Assembly (NCBI GenBank): GCA_002479035.1
Contig: DLLA01000070.1
Location: 241-15,052 of the forward strand
DNA from: Bacteroidales bacterium UBA7574
GTDB lineage: Bacteria; Bacteroidota; Bacteroidia; Bacteroidales; Paludibacteraceae
Reading direction: 5' to 3'
Length of the DNA stretch: 14,812 nucleotides
Every line of letters begins with the position of its first letter. Position 1 is the first letter of the stretch. Below the pieces are notes generated by a model. That model did no database searches. It saw only the letters and a list, made by a program, of their open reading frames with translations, and was not told the origin of the DNA. The translations under genes and the position numbers were made by a program. Positions 1 to 6,996 of this stretch are shown here, piece by piece.

Positions 1-157
1 CCATAGGGTTGTAGTGTAGGGAGAGGGAGGTGCGGAGAAAGTGTGTGGGATGAGTGGGAGATGGCTGATGGAGGACATGAACAGAAAAGCCTGCACCCTG
101 CGGGGAAGTCCGCGAGGCGAAGAGAAGAGGCTGGGGGAGAGAAAAGAGGGGGCGAGG
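1..157. other. Non-coding, purine-rich flank downstream of tsaE
   Basis: I see no convincing gene here. The plus strand is strongly G/A-rich, so a minus-strand transcript running on from tsaE would be a pyrimidine-rich tail. No hairpin followed by a T-run is visible, so I cannot name a terminator for the upstream operon. Positions 90-117 contain a GC-rich patch with two CCTGC copies, a GGGG and AAGTCCGCG, resembling a patch at the other end of the window (14772-14805). Confidence 0.6.
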
Positions 158-610
158 TTAGTCCTCGAGGCGTAGGGTGCGGGTGCCGTCTGGCATCTCG
201 GTGATATAGACCCAGACGGTGTCGTCGGGCAGGAGGGGTTCAATCATCTCAGGCCACTCGATGAAGCAGTAGTTGCCCGAATAGAGGTAGTCCTCCGCGC
301 CGAAATCCATCGCCTCGCGTATGTCCTTGAGACGATAGCAGTCGAAGTGATAGACCTGCGGCACGTCGCCCTGCACATCATAGACATTGACCAAGGCGAA
401 GGTGGGGCTGTTCACTACGTCGTCGGTGCCTAAGTCTTCGCATAGTTGTTTGATGAAAGTCGTCTTGCCTGCACCCATCTTGCCGCAGAAGGCAAAGACA
501 CGGTGTGGAACACATTGTTTGAGAATATCCGTAGCAGGCACTGTCTGCCCCTGTTCGTTGATGAGCAAAAGCCCACCATTTTCGCCTGTTTTTATTGTGT
601 AGTTGTACAT
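158..610 (-). CDS. tsaE: TsaE, ATPase of tRNA t6A synthesis
   Basis: TsaE is the small P-loop ATPase that works with TsaB and TsaD, transferring threonylcarbamoyl made by TsaC to A37 of ANN-decoding tRNAs in the cytoplasm. The 150-residue product has the family length. It carries a Walker A loop GKMGAGKTT at residues 43-51, SPTFALVNVY at 68-77, the HFDCYRL segment at 88-94 and FIEWPE at 116-121, all hallmarks of the family (seen). It starts at the ATG at 608-610, 22 bases after the uvrC stop, so it is probably the last gene of the uvrC transcript. A DnaA-box-like 9-mer lies in that short gap. Co-location with tRNA-Asn, a t6A substrate, and with the tRNA-modifying gene mnmG fits a translation theme but may be chance. 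Identity is secure from motifs; activity is inferred from the family. Confidence 0.95.
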   Translation of the reverse strand: MYNYTIKTGENGGLLLINEQGQTVPATDILKQCVPHRVFAFCGKMGAGKTTFIKQLCEDLGTDDVVNSPTFALVNVYDVQGDVPQVYHFDCYRLKDIREAMDFGAEDYLYSGNYCFIEWPEMIEPLLPDDTVWVYITEMPDGTRTLRLED

Positions 611-632
611 AGTTGTGGAAAATATTCGATTC

Positions 633-2453
633 TCAGCGCGATATTTTGCCGTGAAAATGCTCGTAAACTATTGAACCTGTGTGAGTTCCGAGCGTTTGAC
701 GCAGGTCGTCCAATTCGGCTGCTTTAGCGCGGGCTACACTGCCATACTGACGCAGTATCTTTTGCTTGGTGACGGGTCCAACTCCTTGTATATCATCGAG
801 TTCGCTCTTTGTCTGCGACTTGCTGCGGTGCTTCTTGTGATAGGTGATGGCAAATCGGTGCACCTCGTCCTGTATTTCGACCATGAGTCGGAAGACTTCG
901 TCGGTGACTTTCATGCCGAACTCCTTGGGGGGGAAGCCATAAAGCAAAACATTCGTGCGGTGCTTGTCGTCTTTCTTCAATCCGGCTATCGGAATGTGCA
1001 GCCCGAGTTGGTCTTCCACTGCCTCGCGTATGGCGTGCATCTGTCCGATGCCTCCGTCGGCGATGATGAGGTCGGGTAGGGGACTGCCCTCCTCCACAAG
1101 GCGTGCATAGCGTCTCCGTACGACCTCCCGCATACTGGCGTAGTCATCGGCTCCAACGACCGTCTTTATCTCAAAACGCTTGTAGTCGCTCTTGCTCGGA
1201 CGCGCTTTCTTGAACACTACGCAACCCGCCACGGCGTCTGTGCCTTGGATATTGGAGTTGTCGAAACTGTCTATCCACATCGGTAGGGTAGGGAGCCCGA
1301 GGAGTTGCTGCAGGTTGGTGAGGATACGCACGGCACGTTGGTCGGGGTTGAGTTTATCGTCCTGCTTCAGACGGTCTTGTTTGTACTGATGCACATTCTG
1401 CATAGCGAGGTCAAGCAGTTTCTTCTTGTCCCCGCCAAGGGCAATGTTGATATGGAGGTTTTCGTCAGTTATGTCAGGAATAAACGGGACGATGACCTCT
1501 TTTGTCGTACTGCCTAACTGCTCCCTGAGTTCCCAAATGCCCATGGCCAGTATCTCCTCACGGGGCTCGTCCAACTGCTTTTTGTATTCGATAGTCTGCC
1601 CTTGTACGATACTGCCCTTGTGGACATGAAGCATAGAAATGTACACGTTCTGCCCCATTTCATCGTAACCAAAGACATCTACGTCACCGGCAGTGGAGTT
1701 GGTGATGACGGTTTTGCTCTTGAAACGCTCCAGTAAATCGTACTTTTCCTTGATTTCACCGGCTTCTTCGTAGCGCATTTGGGCAGACAAAGCCTGCATT
1801 TCAGCCTCCATCTGGCGGCTTATCTCATGGGCATCACCACGGATGATTTGACGTGCGGCGTCCACATATCCCCTGTATTTGACGGGGTCTATCTTGTTTT
1901 CGCAGATGCCGCAGCAGGTGCCGAGGTGGTACTTGAGGCAGACTTTGTATTTGCCATCGTCCGCACCACGTTTGGTCATATAGGTGTTGCAGGTACGAAT
2001 AGGGTAGAGTTTGTGTATCAGTTCTATCACCAGGTCCACCGTATAGCCGAAACTATAGGGCCCATAGTATTCCCCTGCGCCCTTCACGATATGACGTGTT
2101 TTGAAGATACGTGGAAACTCCTCCTTGGTAATGCAGATACTCGGATAACTCTTGCCGTCCTTCAGCAAGATGTTGTAATGCGGTTGGTATTTCTTGATGA
2201 GGTTGTTCTCCAAGAGAAAAGCGTCTTGCTCGCTGTCCACCACCACATAACGTATGTCGGCTATGTTTTTGACAAGTTGTTTGGTCTTGAACCTGTCTTG
2301 CTCCTTATGGAAATAACTGCTTACACGACGGTGGAGGTTCTTGGCCTTGCCAACGTAGATTACTTCACCTTCCTCGTTGAAGTACTGGTACACACCGGGC
2401 TTCTCCGGTATGCGTTGAAGTATCTGTCGTATGTGCTCGTCGTTACGTGTCAT
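633..2453 (-). CDS. uvrC: UvrC, excinuclease ABC subunit C
   Basis: UvrC makes both incisions around a DNA lesion in nucleotide excision repair, after UvrA and UvrB have loaded. The 606-residue product has the full domain order. A GIY-YIG nuclease lies at about 16-95 (GVYQYFNEEGEVIYVGKAKN at 20-39). Next come cysteines C155, C172, C180 and C184, spaced like the iron-sulfur ligands of E. coli UvrC. The UVR (UvrB-binding) helix spans about 208-245. An RNase-H-like domain follows, with acidic residues D398 and D466 and histidines at 532 and 539 (VHRFAITYHK). A C-terminal helix-hairpin-helix (LDDIQGVGPVTKQKIL) lies at 552-567. No key residue is missing. The ATG at 2451-2453 is well placed before the GIY-YIG domain. 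The 110-base spacer upstream, toward apt, has direct repeats and a hairpin but no clean promoter. Confidence 0.98.
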   Translation of the reverse strand: MTRNDEHIRQILQRIPEKPGVYQYFNEEGEVIYVGKAKNLHRRVSSYFHKEQDRFKTKQLVKNIADIRYVVVDSEQDAFLLENNLIKKYQPHYNILLKDGKSYPSICITKEEFPRIFKTRHIVKGAGEYYGPYSFGYTVDLVIELIHKLYPIRTCNTYMTKRGADDGKYKVCLKYHLGTCCGICENKIDPVKYRGYVDAARQIIRGDAHEISRQMEAEMQALSAQMRYEEAGEIKEKYDLLERFKSKTVITNSTAGDVDVFGYDEMGQNVYISMLHVHKGSIVQGQTIEYKKQLDEPREEILAMGIWELREQLGSTTKEVIVPFIPDITDENLHINIALGGDKKKLLDLAMQNVHQYKQDRLKQDDKLNPDQRAVRILTNLQQLLGLPTLPMWIDSFDNSNIQGTDAVAGCVVFKKARPSKSDYKRFEIKTVVGADDYASMREVVRRRYARLVEEGSPLPDLIIADGGIGQMHAIREAVEDQLGLHIPIAGLKKDDKHRTNVLLYGFPPKEFGMKVTDEVFRLMVEIQDEVHRFAITYHKKHRSKSQTKSELDDIQGVGPVTKQKILRQYGSVARAKAAELDDLRQTLGTHTGSIVYEHFHGKISR

Positions 2454-2563
2454 ACGTTTTGTCCGAAAAACACCTCAATGATGTAATTTGTCCACATCGT
2501 CTTCGTCTAATTCATGCAAAATAGACGATAATTGTCCACATTAAGAATGCTTGTGATGTTGGT
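2454..2563. repeat. Spacer with two TTGTCCACAT direct repeats flanking a hairpin
   Basis: TTGTCCACAT occurs at 2488-2497 and again at 2532-2541, in the same orientation and 44 bases apart. Between them lies an inverted repeat with 7-base arms TCGTCTA (2503-2509) and TAGACGA (2522-2528) around a 12-base loop. There is no T-run after the stem on either strand, so it is not an ordinary intrinsic terminator. The first nine bases of each repeat, TTGTCCACA, differ by one base from the E. coli DnaA box TTATCCACA and match the form favoured in Streptomyces. Whether DnaA binds here is inference. Confidence 0.6.
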
Positions 2564-3088
2564 TTAGCACTTCAATAGGCTGCTGACTTCTACATCGGAG
2601 CCTAACTTGTCTCTGCCATTCAGTGCAGCCAATTCCACTACAAAGTTGATATACACTTTCTTTACTCCGAACTTGTGTACCAACTCCAGTGCAGCCGCCA
2701 TAGAGCCGCCGGTGGCGAGCAGGTCGTCATGCAACAGCACTACATCGTCCTTGGTAAGAGCGTCTTTGTGCATCTGGATTTTGTCCACGCCGTACTCTTT
2801 GGCATAACTGACTTCGTAAGTATCAGATGGCAATTTCCCTGGCTTACGCACCGGTACAAAGCCTGCCTTCAGTTCGATAGCCACTGCCGGTGCCAAGATA
2901 AAGCCGCGGGACTCGATACCAACCACCTTGGTAATACCGCACTCACGATACAGACTTACAATCTCATCACGCATCCAACGCAGACAATCCGGTCGCTGAA
3001 AGACGGTAGTAAGGTCTTTGAACATAATCCCTTGCACAGGGAAATCAGGTACGTTCCTAATGTTTGCAATCACTTCTTCTGCTGTCAT
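2564..3088 (-). CDS. apt: Adenine phosphoribosyltransferase
   Basis: Apt salvages adenine, joining it to PRPP to give AMP and pyrophosphate in the cytoplasm. The 174-residue product has the family length and layout. FKDLTTVF lies at 23-30, an early type I phosphoribosyltransferase block GIESRGFILAPAVA at 57-70, and RKPGKLP at 81-87. The PRPP loop VVLLHDDLLATGGS is at 116-129, with the paired acidic residues D121 and D122. The ATG at 3086-3088 is preceded by an A-rich leader on the minus strand, usual for this phylum. It sits 111 bases downstream of mnmG and 110 bases upstream of uvrC, so it may be co-transcribed or have its own weak promoter; I see no strong TAnnTTTG box. The adenosine-kinase-like gene at 11561 would feed the same AMP pool. 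Confidence 0.97.
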   Translation of the reverse strand: MTAEEVIANIRNVPDFPVQGIMFKDLTTVFQRPDCLRWMRDEIVSLYRECGITKVVGIESRGFILAPAVAIELKAGFVPVRKPGKLPSDTYEVSYAKEYGVDKIQMHKDALTKDDVVLLHDDLLATGGSMAAALELVHKFGVKKVYINFVVELAALNGRDKLGSDVEVSSLLKC

Positions 3089-3165
3089 AGTATTCTGTTT
3101 TTATTTGTTTCCTGTAGGATAGTTTGCTCTTATCTTATTGATATTCATTGATTAGTCAGAGGTGA

Positions 3166-3181
3166 TGTTTCACGTGGAACA
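3166..3181. promoter_or_regulatory. parS: parS, ParB (Spo0J) centromere site
   Basis: The 16-mer TGTTTCACGTGGAACA reads TGTTCCACGTGAAACA on the minus strand, a full match to the Bacillus subtilis parS consensus TGTTNCACGTGAAACA, with the CACGTG core and both arms intact. It lies in the 111-base spacer between mnmG and apt, 18 bases past the mnmG stop. In many bacteria such sites load ParB and, with ParA and SMC, segregate the origin region. They cluster within the origin-proximal part of the chromosome. Neither parA nor parB is in this window. Confidence 0.88.
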
Positions 3182-3199
3182 ATTATACGGATATAATTA

Positions 3200-5074
3200 T
3201 TACCTCCCCATGATAACCAATAGCACACTTACATCATTCGGACTAACCCCCGGTATTCTGCTTGCCTCGCCGATAGTGAATGGTTGTATCTTGCTTAGTT
3301 TTTGCCGAGCCTCTGTACTGAGCGACTGTAGTCTGTCGTAATCAAAGTCTTTCGGAATACGGATGCCGTCCAACCGTTGCAGTTTGTCCGCGGCTATACG
3401 CTCCCTTTCGATATAGCCTTGGTACTTGATGTTGATTTCGGTACTCTCTGTTACTTCTTCGCGCACACGGGTTATCCTGTCTATGGCTTCTGCCAATGTG
3501 GGTACTGCCTCGGCTAATCCTGCTATCGTGATGTTCGGACGCATGATAAGGTCTGCCAATTTGCATCCTTGCTGCAGGTCTGGATAGCCCATTCGGTTGA
3601 GGTAGGCATTGATGTCTTTGGCGTGAATTGAAGTGGTGCGCAGTATCTCTGTCAGGCTTTGCTCTGCTTCTTGTTTCTGCTGTAAGAGTTGCAATCTCTC
3701 ACTATCGGCAAGACCTAATTGGTAACTGCGCCTTGTGAGACGCGCATCTGCATTGTCCTGCCGCAGCAGAATACGGTATTCGGCGCGTGATGTAAACATA
3801 CGATAGGGCTCGTCCACGCCCTTTGTAACGAGGTCGTCAATAAGCACACCTATATAACTCTCGTCCCTGCTCATAGTGAATGGCACTCCGCCCGTTACGT
3901 TTTGGTGCGCATTGATACCCGCTACTATACCTTGTCCTGCGGCTTCTTCATATCCTGTTGTGCCGTTGATTTGCCCGGCAAAAAACAGATTCCTAATCTT
4001 CTTGGTCTCTAACGTGTGCTTCAGTTGGGTGGGGTCGAAGAAATCATACTCAATAGCATACCCTGGACGGTACATTACCACATCTTCCAAACCCTTGATA
4101 GTACGTAGTGCCGCCCACTGTACTTGCCATGGCAGAGAAGACGAGAATCCGTTTACGTAGTACTCATTGGAATCTACGCCTTCGGGTTCAAGGAATATCT
4201 GGTGGGCATCCTTGCCGGCAAAGGTTACTATCTTGGTCTCTATGCTTGGGCAGTAGCGCGGACCGATACTCTTTATCTGACCATTATACAGAGGAGAGTC
4301 TTTCAGTCCGCTGCGCAACACCTCATGTGTAGTGGGGTTGGTGTAGGTTATCCAGCAACTCATCTGCTTCAGTTCGCGCTGCACACTATCTAAATAAGAG
4401 AAGTGGTGCCCGTCATTGTCGCCCATTTGCTCTATCATCTCACTGAAGTGGATACTGCGTTTGTCTATACGTGCGGGAGTGCCGGTCTTCATACGGGCTG
4501 TAGCAAAGCCCAATTGTTGCAGTTGTTCTGTGAGTCCGTAACTGGCAGGTTCCGAGATACGTCCGCCCGCTATCTGTGCTTTGCCAAAGTGCATCAGCCC
4601 GTTTAGGAAGGTGCCGTTGGTCAGGACAACAGCCTTTGAGTTCATCTCAATGCCGAGAGCAGTCTTTACTCCGCATACGATACCGTCCTTTACTACCAAC
4701 GCTGTGACTACATCTTGCCATATCTGTAGATTGTCGGTGCTGGTCAAGTGCTGTACCCATTCTTCAATAAAGCGTTTCCTGTCGCTCTGACTGCGGGGAC
4801 TCCACATAGCGGGACCTTTACTGCGGTTCAGCATACGAAACTGTATGGCACTCCTGTCCGTAACGATACCCATCTGTCCTCCTAATGCGTCTATTTCCCT
4901 GACAATCTGTCCCTTGGCAATACCGCCTACGGCAGGATTACAACTCATCTGCCCTATCTTGTTCATATCCATTGTGATGAGTAGTGTCCTGCTACCCATA
5001 CGAGCAGCAGCATTGGCGGCTTCACAGCCTGCATGCCCTGCTCCTACAACGATTATATCATATATAAACTCCAT
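3200..5074 (-). CDS. mnmG: MnmG (GidA), tRNA U34 carboxymethylaminomethyl synthesis
   Basis: With the GTPase MnmE, MnmG places the (carboxymethyl)aminomethyl group on wobble uridine 34 of several tRNAs, using FAD, NADH and methylene-tetrahydrofolate. The 624-residue product has the family length. It starts with an FAD dinucleotide fold GAGHAGCEAA at 11-20. It then shows SCNPAVGGIAKG (44-55), GTFLNG (154-159), the two family signatures around GGRISEP (170-176) and GPRYCPSIE (271-279, with the conserved cysteine C275), and FTSRAEYRILLRQDNADARL in the C-terminal half. It begins 20 bases after yraN, so it is likely read from the mreB-rodA transcript. The gene ends at the TAA at 3200-3202, 18 bases before parS. 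In many bacteria mnmG lies near the replication origin, which agrees with the parS. Confidence 0.98.
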   Translation of the reverse strand: MEFIYDIIVVGAGHAGCEAANAAARMGSRTLLITMDMNKIGQMSCNPAVGGIAKGQIVREIDALGGQMGIVTDRSAIQFRMLNRSKGPAMWSPRSQSDRKRFIEEWVQHLTSTDNLQIWQDVVTALVVKDGIVCGVKTALGIEMNSKAVVLTNGTFLNGLMHFGKAQIAGGRISEPASYGLTEQLQQLGFATARMKTGTPARIDKRSIHFSEMIEQMGDNDGHHFSYLDSVQRELKQMSCWITYTNPTTHEVLRSGLKDSPLYNGQIKSIGPRYCPSIETKIVTFAGKDAHQIFLEPEGVDSNEYYVNGFSSSLPWQVQWAALRTIKGLEDVVMYRPGYAIEYDFFDPTQLKHTLETKKIRNLFFAGQINGTTGYEEAAGQGIVAGINAHQNVTGGVPFTMSRDESYIGVLIDDLVTKGVDEPYRMFTSRAEYRILLRQDNADARLTRRSYQLGLADSERLQLLQQKQEAEQSLTEILRTTSIHAKDINAYLNRMGYPDLQQGCKLADLIMRPNITIAGLAEAVPTLAEAIDRITRVREEVTESTEINIKYQGYIERERIAADKLQRLDGIRIPKDFDYDRLQSLSTEARQKLSKIQPFTIGEASRIPGVSPNDVSVLLVIMGR

Positions 5075-5094
5075 ATTATCAATCTGTTATATAC

Positions 5095-5535
5095 CTATTG
5101 AATGGTATTTCCTCTATGGTGCCAACGGCTTTGCCCATTGAAACTATTCCGTCCGATAGTACGCATAGGGGGCTGAAAAGCATCCTCTATATGGTTCACA
5201 CTTTGCACCTTGCCTGTTTCTGCATCTATCAGAATACCTATCACATCAAAACGCGGTGCAAGTTCTATGCCATTCATCTTGATATAGGCATTGGCAGCAG
5301 CAGTCATGCGTTTCTTTTTGGCTAAGTCCACGTACTCCTCAGGACGCTTGTCTCCAAAGGTTGAAGTACGCGTCTTGACCTCTACAAAAGCAATCTCTTT
5401 GCGGTTGGTGGCGATAATATCCATCTCCAAGTGACCGAAACGCCAGTTGGTCTCCACCACACGGAAGCCCTTCTTGCGCATGATGTCGGCGGCTTCTTTT
5501 TCTCCTAATTGCCCTATGATATTGTGCTCAGCCAT
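5095..5535 (-). CDS. yraN: YraN, UPF0102 nuclease-fold protein
   Basis: This is the small UPF0102/YraN family, which has a Holliday-junction-resolvase-like PD-(D/E)XK fold; its cellular role is not settled. In the 146-residue product, GEKEAADIMRKKGF (11-24) is the N-terminal block with the conserved glutamate. The metal-site pattern is D39 (GHLEMDII), then E52 and K54 (FVEVKTR). RPEEYVDLAKKKR (64-76) follows. The last ~25 residues, after HIEDAF, form a Gly/Arg/Asn-rich tail that looks longer than the usual family end, which closes near that point. The gene starts 3 bases after rodA stops and ends 20 bases before mnmG. An active-site pattern is visible, so nuclease activity is plausible but inferred. 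Confidence 0.93.
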   Translation of the reverse strand: MAEHNIIGQLGEKEAADIMRKKGFRVVETNWRFGHLEMDIIATNRKEIAFVEVKTRTSTFGDKRPEEYVDLAKKKRMTAAANAYIKMNGIELAPRFDVIGILIDAETGKVQSVNHIEDAFQPPMRTIGRNSFNGQSRWHHRGNTIQ

Positions 5536-5538
5536 ATC

Positions 5539-6996
5539 TTATTGCAGTTTGTTTACACGTGCAGCGTCTAATCGTAGCATAATAGCCAATAGTATAGTGA
5601 AGCCCCACAGAGACGAACCTCCATAACTGAAAAAAGGTAGAGGAATACCTATCACGGGCAATAGTCCTAATACCATACCGATATTGATTGTCAAATGAAA
5701 CAGCAAGATACTTGCTACCGCATAAGCATATAGCATACTGAACTTATCTCGCTGACGTTCAGCAATATATATGATTCTCAGTATGAGTGCCAGGTAGCAG
5801 AGGAGCAATAGTGTGGAACCAACAAAGCCCCACTCCTCGCCTACGGTGCAGAAGATAAAGTCCGTGTCTTGTTCCGGCACAAAGCGCAGTTTGGTCTGGG
5901 TTCCCTGTAAGTACCCCTTGCCTGTGAACTGCCCTGAGCCGATGGCGATAAGCGACTGATTGACGTTGTAGCCTGCGCCGGTAGGGTCATCCTTCATACC
6001 GAGCAATACCTCTATACGGGTACGCTGGTGGGGTTGGAGGATATTGTCAAAGGCATAATTGCAACCTTGGCAGAGTGCCAACTCGACTATTGTAAAGCCT
6101 ATCAACCACCACAGCCTGTTATGGCGGGTTATTATGGTGGTTATAGCAAGATACCCGGCGGTATATACTAAACTGATGATTCCAACATAGTTAAAATTTA
6201 TCGGAAACCAAATGCATAGTAATGCCCCCACTCCGTAGATGAGTGCGATGCCACTGGCTATGAATATGACAGATTTGATATTCTTGTCTTTGAGCAACAG
6301 CCAACCTGTCACGATAGTTTCTATCACTAACGTACTTGCCAGGATACCTACATTACCTGCTCCAAAGGGAAGTGATGTGCCGCCAAAGTATATCACTATC
6401 AGAAATAGAACGATGCTTGTTACTCCAAACAGTAGCACATAGCCTGACATTCTCTGGCGGTAAAAGACAAGCAGAAACGACAAGAATACCAATGCCGAAC
6501 CGGTTTCGCGTTGGGCTACCATAATTATCAGCATCGGTACGCCGATAAGTGCAAAGGGTACGATTAAATCGCGCCAATCTCGCAATCGGTATTCATAACG
6601 CCCCATATACTTCGCCACTGCCAATGCGGTTACGCACTTAGCGAACTCTGCAGGTTGCAGACTGATGGGACCGAGTGTAATCCATGAGTAGGAACCCTTG
6701 ACATTATTGGCCACCAATGGTGTGATTGCCAGCAGCAAGAGCATTGCACCATATAGGATATAGGCAAGCACATCATAAGTCTTTTCGTCAATCATCATAA
6801 TGATAATGCCTAATACTATGGCGGTTGCTAACCATACCAACTGCTTACCGGCACGGTTGGAGAAATCCCAAATACCTGTTTGGTCAAAGGAATACCCGGC
6901 ACCATAGATATTCAGCCAACCGAATATGGCAATAACAAGGAACAGCAGTATTGTCCACCAATCTATTCCTGATATGATGCTCCTGTTCTTATTCAT
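5539..6996 (-). CDS. rodA: RodA, SEDS peptidoglycan glycosyltransferase
   Basis: RodA polymerises lipid II into glycan strands for side-wall growth, paired with PBP2 in the inner membrane. The 485-residue product is a many-span membrane protein with clear SEDS blocks: SLQPAEFAK (112-120), QRETGSALVFLSFLL (162-176), then DDPTGAGYN at 336-344. Within that last block D337 aligns with catalytic D262 of E. coli RodA. It continues with SLIAIGSGQFTGKG, FVPEQDTDFIF (372-382) and PLPFFSYGGSS (452-462). It is over 100 residues longer than E. coli RodA. The excess lies at about 185-315, between the ETGSAL block and the catalytic loop, and contains about four extra hydrophobic segments. The ATG (6994-6996) lies inside the end of mrdA with an 8-base overlap, consistent with translational coupling to its PBP2 partner. 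Confidence 0.97.
   Translation of the reverse strand: MNKNRSIISGIDWWTILLFLVIAIFGWLNIYGAGYSFDQTGIWDFSNRAGKQLVWLATAIVLGIIIMMIDEKTYDVLAYILYGAMLLLLAITPLVANNVKGSYSWITLGPISLQPAEFAKCVTALAVAKYMGRYEYRLRDWRDLIVPFALIGVPMLIIMVAQRETGSALVFLSFLLVFYRQRMSGYVLLFGVTSIVLFLIVIYFGGTSLPFGAGNVGILASTLVIETIVTGWLLLKDKNIKSVIFIASGIALIYGVGALLCIWFPINFNYVGIISLVYTAGYLAITTIITRHNRLWWLIGFTIVELALCQGCNYAFDNILQPHQRTRIEVLLGMKDDPTGAGYNVNQSLIAIGSGQFTGKGYLQGTQTKLRFVPEQDTDFIFCTVGEEWGFVGSTLLLLCYLALILRIIYIAERQRDKFSMLYAYAVASILLFHLTINIGMVLGLLPVIGIPLPFFSYGGSSLWGFTILLAIMLRLDAARVNKLQ

Noticed and set aside
1779..2486. 235-codon open frame on the plus strand
   Set aside because: It lies fully antisense to the well-supported uvrC and shows no family motif. 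It is a by-product of uvrC codon use.
2520..2526. uvrC promoter from minus-strand TATTTTG
   Set aside because: It is one base short of TAnnTTTG, has no suitable -33 box, and overlaps the hairpin arm.
2488..2541. The TTGTCCACAT pair as oriC itself
   Set aside because: Two near-consensus boxes without an AT-rich unwinding stretch or further boxes are too few for an origin; kept only as a DnaA-box-like observation.
3179..3188. apt promoter from minus-strand TATAATTG beside parS
   Set aside because: One mismatch to the -7 consensus and no TTTG at the right distance, so not supported well enough.
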